A stretch of 64,000 nt of DNA, taken from the NCBI GenBank assembly GCA_963682005.1, contig OY820914.1, positions 1 through 64,000 on the forward strand, written 5' to 3'. Under the pieces are notes generated by a model, which saw nothing but the letters and a program-made list of their open reading frames with translations, was not told where the DNA came from and searched no databases. Position 1 is the first letter of the stretch. Each line of letters starts with the position of its first letter. This document shows positions 7,323-17,481 of this stretch, in pieces. This DNA comes from CAIYUC01 sp963682005 (GTDB taxonomy: Bacteria > Bacteroidota > Bacteroidia > Bacteroidales > FEN-979). Position numbers and translations under genes: made by a program.

Positions 7323-9020
7323 TTATCCTTTTTTCACTTCTCTTTTCAACCTGGCAAGATGACCACGGCCGAGGGCTTTCACTTCACATCCAAGTTCAAA
7401 GTAACGTATGATATGCTCATCCGAAAGGATCCCGAACGCATCGATCACTGCAATCGGTCCGCCGGCCCATTTCACAATGTTATCCGGGGTAAGATCCAGG
7501 TATTCGGAATGCGGAACAGCAAGGATCACGGCATCCACATTTTTAATGGCTTTTTTCAGGTCCTTCTGAACGACCGTATTTTTCAACTGTTCCTGATTGC
7601 GGAAGAAGCGTTTCCAGGAATGTCCCGGTGCAGGGTATTCATCCTGATCTTCGAGTTCATACCAATGATCAACGTAAGGATCATGGACCCTAATCTCTGC
7701 TGCCATTTCCGTCAGTTTACGAACCACCATTTCGCTGCCGCTGTAACGTGTATCGCCAACATCCTGCCGGTAGCTTGCACCGCAGATCAGGACTTCTGAC
7801 CCTGCAATGTACCGGCCCATGTTCCTGAGTGCGTCACGGGTCAGTTCAGCAACATGTAATCCCCTGGTATCATTGATGTTTATTGCAGTCGGGGTCAGTT
7901 GGAAGATCTTGTCGCCATCTTCAAATCCGAGGATGTGCTTATAAGCCCAATAACCGAGTCCGCCATCCTTCGGAAGGCAATAGCCGCCGATACCGGGGCC
8001 TGGAAAGATCATATTGCTATGGGTTGGCCTCATTTTGATCGCATTGATCACCTTGATCAGATCGACGCCATTTCGTTCAGCAAAGAGACTCCATTCATTG
8101 AGGTAAGCCAGGATTGTAGCACGGTAAGAATTTTCAACGATCTTGGTGGTCTCCGATTCGATGGGACGATCCATGACTGTCAGTGGAAAATCCTTGGTGT
8201 TCAATACTTCGTGCAAGAATTTCTCAACCCTTTTCCTTGCTATTTCTTCACAACCGGAACAGACCCTCCAGAAATCACGGATGCTGGCAACATATTGTTT
8301 TCCCGGCATGACACGCTCAAAACTGTGCGAAAGTAAGGGGGTTTTCCTGATGCCACGCTTTGCAAACGCTTTTTTCAGGATTGGCCATGCTACAAACTCT
8401 GTGGTTCCCGGGGCTACGGTGGTCTCTATCAGCACCAGGCATTCAGGTTGGATTTTTTCCCCGATCGTTCGCATTGTATCTTCAAGGGCGGCCATGTCGG
8501 CTGAACCTGTTTTCATATCTCCAAGATCTTTCTTCGAGAAATCGCACTGAACATCCACAACAACACAGTCGGCAAACTGAAGGCAGTCGCTGTTAAATGT
8601 AGCAACGAGGGTCTTCTGTTTCAAAACACAACGATCGATCAGCACATCTACTTCCGGATCCTCAGCTTTTACAGGTGATTCACCCCGGTTAACCAGGGGG
8701 ATTTTCCAGTAACTCCTTGAGCTTGGACGCTGGCATCCTATTACAAATTTGGAATTCTTCCCGTTCTTGTCTTTCGTATCTGCCACGATTGCGGCCATTA
8801 CAGCACCGACAAATCCCATTCCCATGACGACGACAATCTCTTTCTTTTCTTTCCTGGCTTTGTTTACCAGTGTTTCAATTCTTTTCAGTTCTTTCGAATA
8901 TTCGTCCTTTGCGGGGATGGCGAATTTTTCTCCGGAAGGACTTAACGAATACCGTGTTGTTTCTTTTGAGGACATAGTCATATCTGTTTGGTTAATAATG
9001 AATGTTCGGTTATAATTCAT
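7323..9020 (-). CDS. Nucleotide-sugar dehydrogenase (UDP-glucose/UDP-ManNAc type), long form
   Basis: Enzymes of this family oxidise the C6 hydroxyl of a UDP-sugar to a carboxylate with two NAD+. The protein has the Rossmann motif GMGFVG (67-72), the central helix region (ETTKIVENSYRATILAYLNE), and the catalytic motif GPGIGGYCLPKDGG with the nucleophile Cys348. A C-terminal UDP-binding domain follows (VLICGASYRQDVGDTRYSGS). At 565 residues it is well over the usual 410-450: the N terminus has about 60 extra residues before the Rossmann fold and there are insertions after it. ATGs at residues 14 and 16 are possible later starts. It might supply the uronic acid step for the wbp genes at 34-37 kb, but the substrate is not shown by the sequence. 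Confidence 0.85.
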   Translation of the reverse strand: MNYNRTFIINQTDMTMSSKETTRYSLSPSGEKFAIPAKDEYSKELKRIETLVNKARKEKKEIVVVMGMGFVGAVMAAIVADTKDKNGKNSKFVIGCQRPSSRSYWKIPLVNRGESPVKAEDPEVDVLIDRCVLKQKTLVATFNSDCLQFADCVVVDVQCDFSKKDLGDMKTGSADMAALEDTMRTIGEKIQPECLVLIETTVAPGTTEFVAWPILKKAFAKRGIRKTPLLSHSFERVMPGKQYVASIRDFWRVCSGCEEIARKRVEKFLHEVLNTKDFPLTVMDRPIESETTKIVENSYRATILAYLNEWSLFAERNGVDLIKVINAIKMRPTHSNMIFPGPGIGGYCLPKDGGLGYWAYKHILGFEDGDKIFQLTPTAININDTRGLHVAELTRDALRNMGRYIAGSEVLICGASYRQDVGDTRYSGSEMVVRKLTEMAAEIRVHDPYVDHWYELEDQDEYPAPGHSWKRFFRNQEQLKNTVVQKDLKKAIKNVDAVILAVPHSEYLDLTPDNIVKWAGGPIAVIDAFGILSDEHIIRYFELGCEVKALGRGHLARLKREVKKG

Positions 9021-9031
9021 CCCGTTCCCTG

Positions 9032-11503
9032 CTACCGCGTCCGTGCACCCAGGCTTTGCTCAAATGCTTTGATCAGTTTCGACATCACCTTATCGATTTC
9101 CGCATCTGTAAGGGTTTTCTGATCATCCTGGAGGATAAAACTAACTGCATAAGACTTTTTCGAGGCATCAATCTTCTCTCCTTCATAAACATCAAATAAT
9201 CCAACTCTTTTCAGGAGTCGTTTCTCTGTGCTGTATGCCACTTTTTCAATATCAGCATATGAAACCGATTCATCGACCAGAAGTGCCAGGTCCCTCCTGA
9301 CCTCGGGGAATTTTGGCATTTCACGATACGTCAGATCTTTTACCGGTACGAATGAGATGATTGATTCCCAGTTAAAATCTGCATAGAATACATCGTGGCG
9401 GCAGTCGAATTTCTTTCCCAGGCCGGGTGAAACCTGTCCGAAATAAGCCAGGTCATTCCCTTCATAGCGGTAAACAAGCCCTTCACGAATACCCGGAGAA
9501 GACTTTTTCTCAACCTCCAGTGCGGATATATTAATGCCCGTTTTTAACATGATGTTGTTGACAAGGCTTTTCAGATCGAAGAAGTTTACAGGTCTTTCCC
9601 TGGTCGTCCAGTTTTCCTCCATGACACTCCCGGTCATAAAAACAGCCAGGAGTTTCCTTTCCTGGTATTTATTCAACGGATCTCCGTTTGCCGTATTACT
9701 GAAACGGTATACGGTACCAAATTCGAAAAGCTTCTGATTTAGAATTTTCCTGTTCTGGTTATAGACGATTGCCTCAAGGCCATTGTACAACAAGGTCTGC
9801 CTCATCACATCAAGGTCGCGGCTTAGCGGGTTGTAGATCTTAACAGCACTCTCCAACCCATATTCTTCATTTCCATCATAATATGAGGACCTGGTAAGCG
9901 AATTGTTCATGATCTCAAAAAAGCCGTTCGAACAGAGGTATTCGGATACGAGATTCTGGATCTTCCGCTCATCCGGCAACGTTGTGTGGGAGACCGATGA
10001 ACGGACCTGAACAGGTATTTCAATGTTGTTATAGCCGTATATCCGGAGCACTTCTTCAATGACATCGGCTTCTCTTGTTACATCCACCTTAAAGAAAGGT
10101 ATCTGCAGAAGCAGACTTTGACCGGTTTCCGAGATAATTTCAATCCCGAGTGAAACAAGGATTCTCTTCACGAGTTCCCGATCCATGGCTTTCCCGATCA
10201 ACCTGTCGAGGTGTGAAAAAGAAAGTTCAACCTTACGCTTTTCAACAGGAGCCGGGTAAACATCGATGATCTCCGAGGAGACTTCTCCACCGGCAACTTC
10301 TTTGATGAGGATCGCAGCCCGTTTAAGGGCATAGATGGTAATTCCGATATCCGTGCCGCGTTCAAACCGGAACGAAGCATCGGTCTGCAACCCGTGATAT
10401 TTTGAGGTTTTCCTGATGGTCTTCGGATCGAAACAGGCGCTTTCGATGAAGATATTCTTCGTTTCAAATGTCACACCCGAAAGGATCCCGCCGAACACAC
10501 CTCCGATCACCATTGGTTTCTCTGCATCACAGATCATCAGGTCATTTTCTGTCAATTCCCTTTCGATTTCATCAAGGGTTATGAACTTTGTTCCTTTCGG
10601 CAGTTTTTTCACCACCACCTTATTGCCGGCGATCCTGTCCGCATCAAAAGCATGCAAAGGCTGTCCAAGTTCGTGGAGAACAAAATTGGTTATATCAACG
10701 ATGTTGTTAATGGGCCGCTGACCTATTGCTAAAAGCTTTTCTTTCAGCCATTGGGGTGATTCTTTCACCGTAACACCTGTCATGGTCAGCCCGGTGTATC
10801 TCGGACAGGCATGCACATCTTCAATAACGATTTCCGTGACCCTGTTCCTATTATCCTGTTTAAAAGCGTTGACATCCGGGTATTTCAGGGTGATTTTCCC
10901 TTTTTCAGCAGGGCTGATCTCCTGATCCGCATGAAGGACTGCCACAAGGTCGCGTGCAATTCCGAGGTGAGATGCGGCATCAGCACGGTTCGGGGTCAGC
11001 CCGATTTCCAGGATGGTATCCTCATAGACGTTAAAATACTCCCTGGCAGGTGTTCCCGGTATAGCGAATGGATCAAGCACCATAATGCCTTCATGCGAGT
11101 TGCCCAGTCCGAGCTCATCCTCAGCGCAGATCATCCCTTCAGAAACTTCCCCGCGGATCTTGCTCTTCTGGATTTTTATTTCCTGGTCCTTGAAATAGAG
11201 CATCGTCCCGACTGTTGCAACGGCGACTTTCTGGCCGGCTTTCACATTAGAGGCTCCGCAAACGACATGCAAAGGCTCATCTTTCCCGATGTTTACTTCA
11301 GTCAGGCTGAGATGATCAGAATTCGGGTGTTTCACACATGTGAGCACTTCGCCGATCACAACACCTTCGAGGCCGCCTTTCACCGATTGGTAATGCTCCA
11401 GGCTTTCGACTTCGAGTCCGCAGCCGGTAAGCAATTCCGCGATTTTTTCAGGATCCGGGGATTGTGAGAGGTATTCCTTCAGCCAGTTAAGCGAGATTGT
11501 CAT
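9032..11503 (-). CDS. pheT: Phenylalanyl-tRNA synthetase beta chain
   Basis: PheT is the large subunit of the alpha2-beta2 enzyme that charges tRNA-Phe. Its 823 residues follow the standard order: N-terminal tRNA-binding (OB) domain (about 40-150, VIGEVLTCVKHPNSDHLSL), B3/B4 editing domain (about 220-390), B5 domain (about 410-480), catalytic-like core, and the C-terminal ferredoxin-like anticodon-binding domain (about 730-820, FPEVRRDLALLVDE). The length is typical. pheS is not adjacent, which is common in Bacteroidota. A well-formed promoter precedes it, and the dehydrogenase gene starts 12 bases after the stop, so both may share a transcript. Confidence 0.97.
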   Translation of the reverse strand: MTISLNWLKEYLSQSPDPEKIAELLTGCGLEVESLEHYQSVKGGLEGVVIGEVLTCVKHPNSDHLSLTEVNIGKDEPLHVVCGASNVKAGQKVAVATVGTMLYFKDQEIKIQKSKIRGEVSEGMICAEDELGLGNSHEGIMVLDPFAIPGTPAREYFNVYEDTILEIGLTPNRADAASHLGIARDLVAVLHADQEISPAEKGKITLKYPDVNAFKQDNRNRVTEIVIEDVHACPRYTGLTMTGVTVKESPQWLKEKLLAIGQRPINNIVDITNFVLHELGQPLHAFDADRIAGNKVVVKKLPKGTKFITLDEIERELTENDLMICDAEKPMVIGGVFGGILSGVTFETKNIFIESACFDPKTIRKTSKYHGLQTDASFRFERGTDIGITIYALKRAAILIKEVAGGEVSSEIIDVYPAPVEKRKVELSFSHLDRLIGKAMDRELVKRILVSLGIEIISETGQSLLLQIPFFKVDVTREADVIEEVLRIYGYNNIEIPVQVRSSVSHTTLPDERKIQNLVSEYLCSNGFFEIMNNSLTRSSYYDGNEEYGLESAVKIYNPLSRDLDVMRQTLLYNGLEAIVYNQNRKILNQKLFEFGTVYRFSNTANGDPLNKYQERKLLAVFMTGSVMEENWTTRERPVNFFDLKSLVNNIMLKTGINISALEVEKKSSPGIREGLVYRYEGNDLAYFGQVSPGLGKKFDCRHDVFYADFNWESIISFVPVKDLTYREMPKFPEVRRDLALLVDESVSYADIEKVAYSTEKRLLKRVGLFDVYEGEKIDASKKSYAVSFILQDDQKTLTDAEIDKVMSKLIKAFEQSLGARTR

Positions 11504-11526
11504 GTTTACGATCTGTTTTAAGGCTG

Positions 11527-11556
11527 CAAAAGTATTGATAAATTCAAAATATTCAA
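11527..11556 (-). promoter_or_regulatory. Promoter of pheT (-33 TTG, 19 bp, -7 TACTTTTG)
   Basis: On the minus strand TTG (11554-11556) is separated by exactly 19 bases from TACTTTTG (11527-11534), matching the Bacteroidota housekeeping pattern TTG-N19-TAnnTTTG. The -7 box is about 23 bases from the pheT ATG. Confidence 0.68.
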
Positions 11557-13658
11557 CTTATTAATCCCCAATTTTCCTTGTATTTATTCATCATTTTAAG
11601 ATGACGGCTTAATAGAGAATTTTCCATTTTGATGAGTTCAGGATCATCACGGATAATTTCTGCAGCCAGGTTTCTCGCATATTTCAATATTTTCTCATCT
11701 TTAACGATATCCGCGATCTTCAGGTCGAGTATTCCGCTTTGCTGTGTTCCTTCAAGATCGCCCGGGCCACGAAGCATCAGGTCGGTTTCCGCGATGGTGA
11801 ATCCATCGGTTGTGCTTACCATCGTGTCGATACGCTTTTTCGCTTCAGCAGAAAGCTTGTATGATGTCATGAGGATACAATAGGCCTGGTCCGCACCTCG
11901 ACCTACCCTGCCACGCAACTGGTGAAGCTGTGAAAGTCCGAATCGCTCGGCGTTTTCAATGACCATGACCGAAGCGTTCGGTACATCCACACCCACCTCG
12001 ATCACCGTGGTGGCGACCATGATTTGTGTTTCTTTACCGATGAACCGGGCCATCTCGCGGTCTTTTTCCTGTTGCTTCATTTTCCCATGGACCATGCTGA
12101 TCCTGTATTCCGGCTCCGGAAATGCTTCCCTGACGATTTCAAGTCCATCCATCAGGTTCTTGAGGTCTAAAGTTTCCGATTCCTGGATCAGAGGAAAAAC
12201 GATATAGACCTGTGTTCCCTCGTGTATCACTTTCCGGATAAACTGAAATACCTCGGGGCGCCTGGGTTCGAAAACATGTTTTGTGATCACCGGCTTTCGT
12301 CCCGGCGGCATTTCATCGATCACCGAGCACTCCAGGTCACCATATAGCGTCATGGCCAGGGTTCGCGGGATCGGAGTGGCGGTCATGACCAGGATGTGAG
12401 GTGTGATTATATTTTTATCCCAGAGCCTGGCTCTTTGCTCAACACCGAACCGGTGCTGCTCATCGATGACCACAAGTCCCAGTTGTTTGAAAAGGACGCT
12501 TTCCTCAATCAGGGCATGGGTGCCGATCAGTATCTGCAGGCTTCCGCTTGTCAATCCTTCCGTGATCTCTTTTCGTGCAGCAGCCTTTGTCGATCCGGTA
12601 AGGAGCGATATTCTGATTTCCAGCCCGGAAAGCATTTTTGAAATCGTTTGAAAATGCTGGTTCGCCAGGATCTCAGTCGGGGCCATTAAACATGTCTGGT
12701 ATCCGTTATCCAGGGCGATGAGCATCGTCATCAGCGCCACAAGTGTTTTCCCGCTCCCGACATCCCCCTGCAGCAGCCTGTTCATCTGGTGTCCGGACCG
12801 GAGATCTTCCCGGATCTCGCGTATGACCCGTTTCTGGGCATTTGTGAGTTCAAACGACAAATAATGATGATAAAAATTATTAACATTCTCCCCAACATGT
12901 GTAAAAACATGCCCGTCCAGTTTTTTTGACCTGGTAAATTTCTGCTGCAACAGGCGAAGCTGAATAAAAAAAAGTTCCTCGAACTTCAGTCTTGCCTGCG
13001 CTTTCTTCAGCATCTCATGATTTTCCGGAAAATGGATATTTATAAATGCTTCCTGCCGGTTCATCAGTTTTAGATTCCCAAGAATTCCCGGGGACAGATT
13101 TTCAGGAACATTAAACTTTTCAAGGAGTACGAGGGTTTTAACAAGTTTTGAGATCCCTTTGCTGTCAAGGCCCTTCTTCTTCAGCCCTTCAGTGGAACTG
13201 TAGAAGGGTCTGATTGAATTGTTCAGGCCTGTTGATATTTCCTCGGGGCTTTCAAGCTCAGGATGGGCGATATTGATCCTTCCCTTGAACCACGCTGGTT
13301 TTCCGAAAACAATAAATTCCCTTCCCCTGGTGAGCATATCTTCCACCCATTTAATTCCCTGGAACCAGACGAGGTCTATTTCACCGCTTCCATCAGTAGC
13401 CGTGGCAATAAGCCGCCTTGCCCTGTGCACACCAACTGTGGTGACCTGGGTGATCTTTGCCTTTACCTGGATGTAGGCGGCATCATCCCTGATCTCTGAA
13501 ATCCGGAAGATCTTGCTCCGGTCTACATAGCGAAACGGGAAGAATGAAAGAAGCTCCCCGAACGTAAAAATTTTCAATTCCTTCTTCAGGGTATCAGCCC
13601 TGGCCGGGCCGACTCCTTTAAGGTATTCAACCGGCGTACTGAGAAATGAGATGTCCAC
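11553..13658 (-). CDS. recG: ATP-dependent DNA helicase RecG
   Basis: RecG regresses stalled replication forks and branch-migrates Holliday junctions. The 701-residue protein has an N-terminal wedge/OB domain (about 1-200, starting TPVEYLKGVGPARADTLKKE-like), then a superfamily 2 helicase core. Motif I is GDVGSGKT near residue 297, motif II is DEQH, motif III is TATPIPRT, and the C-terminal motifs include IEVGVDVPNA and QLRGRVGRG. The length is normal. It is transcribed on the minus strand after the T9SS operon, from which it is separated by a strong terminator, so it is probably a separate unit. Confidence 0.97.
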   Translation of the reverse strand: MDISFLSTPVEYLKGVGPARADTLKKELKIFTFGELLSFFPFRYVDRSKIFRISEIRDDAAYIQVKAKITQVTTVGVHRARRLIATATDGSGEIDLVWFQGIKWVEDMLTRGREFIVFGKPAWFKGRINIAHPELESPEEISTGLNNSIRPFYSSTEGLKKKGLDSKGISKLVKTLVLLEKFNVPENLSPGILGNLKLMNRQEAFINIHFPENHEMLKKAQARLKFEELFFIQLRLLQQKFTRSKKLDGHVFTHVGENVNNFYHHYLSFELTNAQKRVIREIREDLRSGHQMNRLLQGDVGSGKTLVALMTMLIALDNGYQTCLMAPTEILANQHFQTISKMLSGLEIRISLLTGSTKAAARKEITEGLTSGSLQILIGTHALIEESVLFKQLGLVVIDEQHRFGVEQRARLWDKNIITPHILVMTATPIPRTLAMTLYGDLECSVIDEMPPGRKPVITKHVFEPRRPEVFQFIRKVIHEGTQVYIVFPLIQESETLDLKNLMDGLEIVREAFPEPEYRISMVHGKMKQQEKDREMARFIGKETQIMVATTVIEVGVDVPNASVMVIENAERFGLSQLHQLRGRVGRGADQAYCILMTSYKLSAEAKKRIDTMVSTTDGFTIAETDLMLRGPGDLEGTQQSGILDLKIADIVKDEKILKYARNLAAEIIRDDPELIKMENSLLSRHLKMMNKYKENWGLIS

Positions 13659-13706
13659 GATTATTGGGTGTTTTTCGCTTCGATAAAATTAGTGATTTCC
13701 CGGAAT

Positions 13707-13740
13707 GAAAAAACCCTGCCAGCAATTGTTGACAGGGTTC
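13707..13740 (-). terminator. Intrinsic terminator of the T9SS operon (after gldN)
   Basis: On the minus strand a stem AACCCTGTCA / TGGCAGGGTT (one mismatch) with a short loop is followed by TTTTTT. It begins about 22 bases past the gldN stop and marks the end of the porP-gldKLMN unit. Confidence 0.9.
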
Positions 13741-13761
13741 CTTTTCGTTTGATTGAGGGAT

Positions 13762-14613
13762 TTAATATTCCCAAAGACTTTCTTCGAATTCAAGTAAGCT
13801 GTTCTTTGCTCTTTCAGATTCCATAAGAGCATCAATGCCGGTTGCATACTCATTGATCGGCCTGTCATACACGTTTTCTTCTTTATAAATATAGCTGCTG
13901 AACATTCTTTTCATGAAAACATCATCATAAGAAAGACGTGCGGCGGAACCATTATGAAGGTTGTACTGTTCATTCTTTGCAAAGACATTTCTGCATTCAG
14001 GGAAATAAACCCAGAACAGTGGCATATCCCCACGGGATTCTCCTTTGTCATCCTTGCTGTCCACAACAGGGCAGATACCAAGGATTCTGACTTCCATGAC
14101 CGATCGTTGCTTGTCAAAGAAATAATCTTCCTTTATCCTTACTTTGTAAACATCCGTAGGATTAAATTTTTTAGCAATGATGGTATCATATTCCTCCTGG
14201 GTATCTGGCCTGGTCAACTTGACTGTTTTTTGACTTTCAAGTTTATCCATGACTTCCTTATATGAAATTGGATAAAGAAACTGATCAGACAAATCAGAAT
14301 ATCCCTGGATGGTACCTTCTTTCATGGCGTCCATGATAATCTGCATAAAGCTCCGCCAGCCATTCTGAGCTTTCTCGGGGAAATAGAAAGGTTGGTTTAT
14401 CTTTTCCCGCATATCGATCACCCTCCATATCCTTTTTGACCAGATCACATCTGCTTCCCTCACAGGAGAATAGGGGATCGGCTGCATTTGGATGACGGCA
14501 GATTTATCATAAATGCCATCCCTGGGTGGTCCTTCAAGAACTTGTGCCCTTGAATTCAGTTTTATACCAACAACCAGGATTGATATAAAAACCAGGAAGA
14601 TTGCTTTTTTCAT
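13762..14613 (-). CDS. gldN: Type IX secretion / gliding protein GldN (PorN)
   Basis: GldN/PorN is a periplasmic protein that forms a ring with the lipoprotein GldK under the outer membrane as part of the T9SS. From the ATG at 14611-14613 the protein has 283 residues with a signal peptide (KKAIFLVFISILVVGIKL); an upstream ATG would add nine residues in front of it. Family-like features are DVIWSKRIWRVIDMREKIN, IIMDAMKEGTIQGY and GICPVVDSKDDKGESRG. It is last in the operon after gldM, in the conserved order K-L-M-N, and is followed by a strong terminator. Confidence 0.95.
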   Translation of the reverse strand: MKKAIFLVFISILVVGIKLNSRAQVLEGPPRDGIYDKSAVIQMQPIPYSPVREADVIWSKRIWRVIDMREKINQPFYFPEKAQNGWRSFMQIIMDAMKEGTIQGYSDLSDQFLYPISYKEVMDKLESQKTVKLTRPDTQEEYDTIIAKKFNPTDVYKVRIKEDYFFDKQRSVMEVRILGICPVVDSKDDKGESRGDMPLFWVYFPECRNVFAKNEQYNLHNGSAARLSYDDVFMKRMFSSYIYKEENVYDRPINEYATGIDALMESERAKNSLLEFEESLWEY

Positions 14614-14732
14614 GTATCTGAAATTTAAGATATTAATCAAATGGTATCTGCTTTTACCTTTATTCAGGATTTACCTGAAACTATTTTGATTTTATTATAT
14701 GTCTGAAATTACGTGTTAATGATTGCTTATCA

Positions 14733-16337
14733 CTACTGTACTTTCAACGTAATATTTTCCAAATTATGATCGCCATCAGGTCCTTTGGCCACAATGTCTT
14801 CAATCCAGACCCTTCTGTTCTTCTTTGCGTTGGTGATCAGCTTAATCACATCCGCACTAAGCTTGTTGCCAATTACTTTTACCTCACGGACATCTCCGGA
14901 TTCATTCGTAACAAAGGTAAAACTGGTCACGGTAAATCTCAGGTCAAAATCGAATCCAGCAGGCATCTCGGGTATGATATATGGGCTTGCAAGTATAAGA
15001 CTTCTATCAATGAATCCTTCATGTTTACGAGCAATGGTTGCAATGGGGTCTGGAACTCGTTTCAGGCGGAATGCCACAGCACCCATCGATTTTGTTTTTC
15101 CTGAAAACACGGCGTTTACATTGACCACAGCTTCTTTGGTTGATTTTGGAAGGTCATAAACGATCCAACCTTTGCCTTCGGGACGAATTTTTCCGACCGA
15201 CATGGTTGGAAGCACTTTTTCGGGGCCGCCAGGCACGGAGATATCGACCGGGTTATCGACTCCGACGTAAAAGACATTCATTCTTGATGGTGAGACTGTC
15301 AGCGCGGGTTTTGCAACGATGAATTCGTCCTTAAAATGAAATGTCATTGTCTGTCCTAAGGGATTTACAATTTTAATGATCCCTGCGAACTTTTTCAGTC
15401 CTTCAACGGTACCACTGGGTAATTTAAGGTTTACAACGCCGTTGTTGCCTTCGATTTGTGTTGCATCATTGAATCTTTCCTCGTACAGGGAATCTGATCC
15501 CATGACATATCTTACATCCGGGTTTCCTTTTGTATCATAGGCAGCTACCAGTATCTCAGCAGAATAATCCTCCCCTGTAAACACATAGGCGCTTTTGGGG
15601 ATTACTTTCGCCCTGATCACATCAAATTTCCAGTCTTCCGCATTAACGGAAGCAAATAGGTAGTTTGTGACGTCAAATTCAGCATTATAGATTTCTGCTT
15701 TTATTTTATTCAATATTGTTACATCTGCTGCAAAGATTGTCCGGTAAAAATTATGCATTTCCCAGTTTTGTTTGATTCCTCCTGCATCATAAAAAGGTCC
15801 CTTGGTATCAAGGCCCATTTTTATTGATCCTCTGAACTGAGGATCAACCAGGTCAAGCATTTGTTTTTTATATTCTTCGATTTTCCGTCTTAATTTTCCA
15901 GCTTCTCCTGCAGATCCATCATGTGATTGCCCAATGAAAAAGTTTGTCGGCCTGTCATAATTATCTTTCCTTTTTGCATTTCTTAACTCAAAATTCTGTG
16001 CTTCCTTAAATGTAGGAATCCCATCTGTCTGCATGATCATGATTGCTTTGAGACTGTCGACATAATTAGCAAGCTGTTGTGAAAGTCTCTGGGCGATTTG
16101 CGCTTTCTGGTAATATGGACCTACTTTATTCGGATTCAGTTGGTATTGAATTTTAAATTTTGCATAGTTTCCTTCCAGTTTCTTGGAGAAATTCTCGTTG
16201 GTTGTTACCATGCTTTCATTTACAATTACGAATGCATCGAGGATCTGTTTCGAGACGTTCAAAGCAAGCAATGCTGTAAGGACAAGATACATCATTGCAA
16301 TCATTTTTTGCCTCGGTGTCTCCTTATATCCAGCCAT
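14733..16337 (-). CDS. gldM: Type IX secretion motor component GldM (PorM)
   Basis: GldM spans the periplasm and, with GldL, makes the proton-driven motor that energises T9SS and gliding. The 534-residue protein opens with the diagnostic N terminus (GYKETPRQKMIAMMYLVLTA) in which a single transmembrane helix (about 10-30) is preceded by a short cytoplasmic segment. The rest is a long periplasmic region of helical bundle followed by beta domains (D1-D4 in known structures), ending LENITLKVQ. It is 52 bases downstream of gldL and about 119 bases upstream of the preferred gldN start, in the standard gene order. Confidence 0.97.
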   Translation of the reverse strand: MAGYKETPRQKMIAMMYLVLTALLALNVSKQILDAFVIVNESMVTTNENFSKKLEGNYAKFKIQYQLNPNKVGPYYQKAQIAQRLSQQLANYVDSLKAIMIMQTDGIPTFKEAQNFELRNAKRKDNYDRPTNFFIGQSHDGSAGEAGKLRRKIEEYKKQMLDLVDPQFRGSIKMGLDTKGPFYDAGGIKQNWEMHNFYRTIFAADVTILNKIKAEIYNAEFDVTNYLFASVNAEDWKFDVIRAKVIPKSAYVFTGEDYSAEILVAAYDTKGNPDVRYVMGSDSLYEERFNDATQIEGNNGVVNLKLPSGTVEGLKKFAGIIKIVNPLGQTMTFHFKDEFIVAKPALTVSPSRMNVFYVGVDNPVDISVPGGPEKVLPTMSVGKIRPEGKGWIVYDLPKSTKEAVVNVNAVFSGKTKSMGAVAFRLKRVPDPIATIARKHEGFIDRSLILASPYIIPEMPAGFDFDLRFTVTSFTFVTNESGDVREVKVIGNKLSADVIKLITNAKKNRRVWIEDIVAKGPDGDHNLENITLKVQ

Positions 16338-16389
16338 TTATTTTCCTGATTTTATAGTGAATAATTTGATTAAATCTGATCGTTTCTGA

Positions 16390-17421
16390 TTATTTGGAAG
16401 TAACATTCATTGCAGAAAGCATATTTCCGTATACCTTATTCAGGGTTGCAATATTCTTTGCCAATGCATCAACTTCATCCCTGAATTTAAGGCTGTTTTC
16501 GGCTGATTTATTCAGATTATCCATCAGTTTGCCCATGGTATCATTGACTTTATTTGTTGCCTGCAACTGCTGATTGCCTCCTTGCAGATGAAGTTCATAA
16601 AGTGCATTCAGTGCTGCGAGGTTGCTTGAAACTTTCTGGAGTTGCTTGTTATAGTTTGTTCCCTCAACGGCTGTTGCATTCAGCGAATCGGTTGTCTTGG
16701 AAAGGATCTCAGCAGACTGGTGATATTTCTCGACGAATTTGTTTGTTGACTGGGTAAGGTTGTCTATGCTTTTCGAGAACTCTTTATTTGAATTGATCTC
16801 GTCCTTCAGGGATTGAGAAGTTTCCGCATACGCATGAGAGAGGGCGGCAGCGTTTTTTGAAATGGATTGCATTTGCTGGTTGTGCTCTTCTGCAATATTC
16901 ACGTTGTGCTCAAGTGATTTTGCTGATTTCCTGTAGGATTCATTCAGTACCGTTGCTGATTCGGTAGCGGATTTAATGGTGTTAACGAACTTGTCGTTTG
17001 CAACTGAAGCATCCGTAACATTGGAAAGCTTGGCGGTTGTATCACTCAGGCTGCGCAATCCCTTCCCCAGGCTGTCGATCAATTCGGGGCCGATCTTTGC
17101 TTTTTCAAGCATATTGTCAAGTTCTGCGATCACTCCTTCTCCTTTTGCAAAATCTTTCTTTTCAACATCGCCTCCATGGTAGATGCCTGCAAGTTGGGGA
17201 TAAACAAGGCTCCAGTCGGGTTCGACGTGAGGGGGTTCAAATGCCGAGAAGAAGAAAATGAGGGATTCCGTTCCAAGTCCAACGATGAGCATAATGTCTG
17301 CACCGGTATAATGGTTGATCTTGAACAGAGCACCAATGATAACGACTGAAGCTCCCCAGCCGTATAATTTTGCCATAAAATTACGGTACCCTCTTGAACG
17401 TACGAATGATAATAGACTCAT
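16390..17421 (-). CDS. gldL: Type IX secretion motor component GldL (PorL)
   Basis: GldL is the inner-membrane partner of GldM in the T9SS motor. The 343-residue protein has two transmembrane helices near the N terminus (about residues 20-37 and 44-62), with YGWGASVVIIGALFKINHYTG between the start and the second helix and a conserved Glu in the second (GLGTESLIFF). The following VEPDWSLVYPQL is also typical. The remaining 250 residues are a long helical, coiled-coil-like cytoplasmic tail rich in Ala, Ser, Asn and Lys, longer than in some relatives. Order and spacing in the operon are standard. Confidence 0.96.
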   Translation of the reverse strand: MSLLSFVRSRGYRNFMAKLYGWGASVVIIGALFKINHYTGADIMLIVGLGTESLIFFFSAFEPPHVEPDWSLVYPQLAGIYHGGDVEKKDFAKGEGVIAELDNMLEKAKIGPELIDSLGKGLRSLSDTTAKLSNVTDASVANDKFVNTIKSATESATVLNESYRKSAKSLEHNVNIAEEHNQQMQSISKNAAALSHAYAETSQSLKDEINSNKEFSKSIDNLTQSTNKFVEKYHQSAEILSKTTDSLNATAVEGTNYNKQLQKVSSNLAALNALYELHLQGGNQQLQATNKVNDTMGKLMDNLNKSAENSLKFRDEVDALAKNIATLNKVYGNMLSAMNVTSK

Positions 17422-17481
17422 AATGATAAAATGTTTGATTTTATAGGTTAAGGTTCAGTGAATTACAATTAAAGGTCACGA

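Noticed and set aside
7323..9020. Naming this dehydrogenase WbpA
   Set aside because: Family motifs fit, but the length, N terminus and context differ from WbpA, so the substrate is left open.
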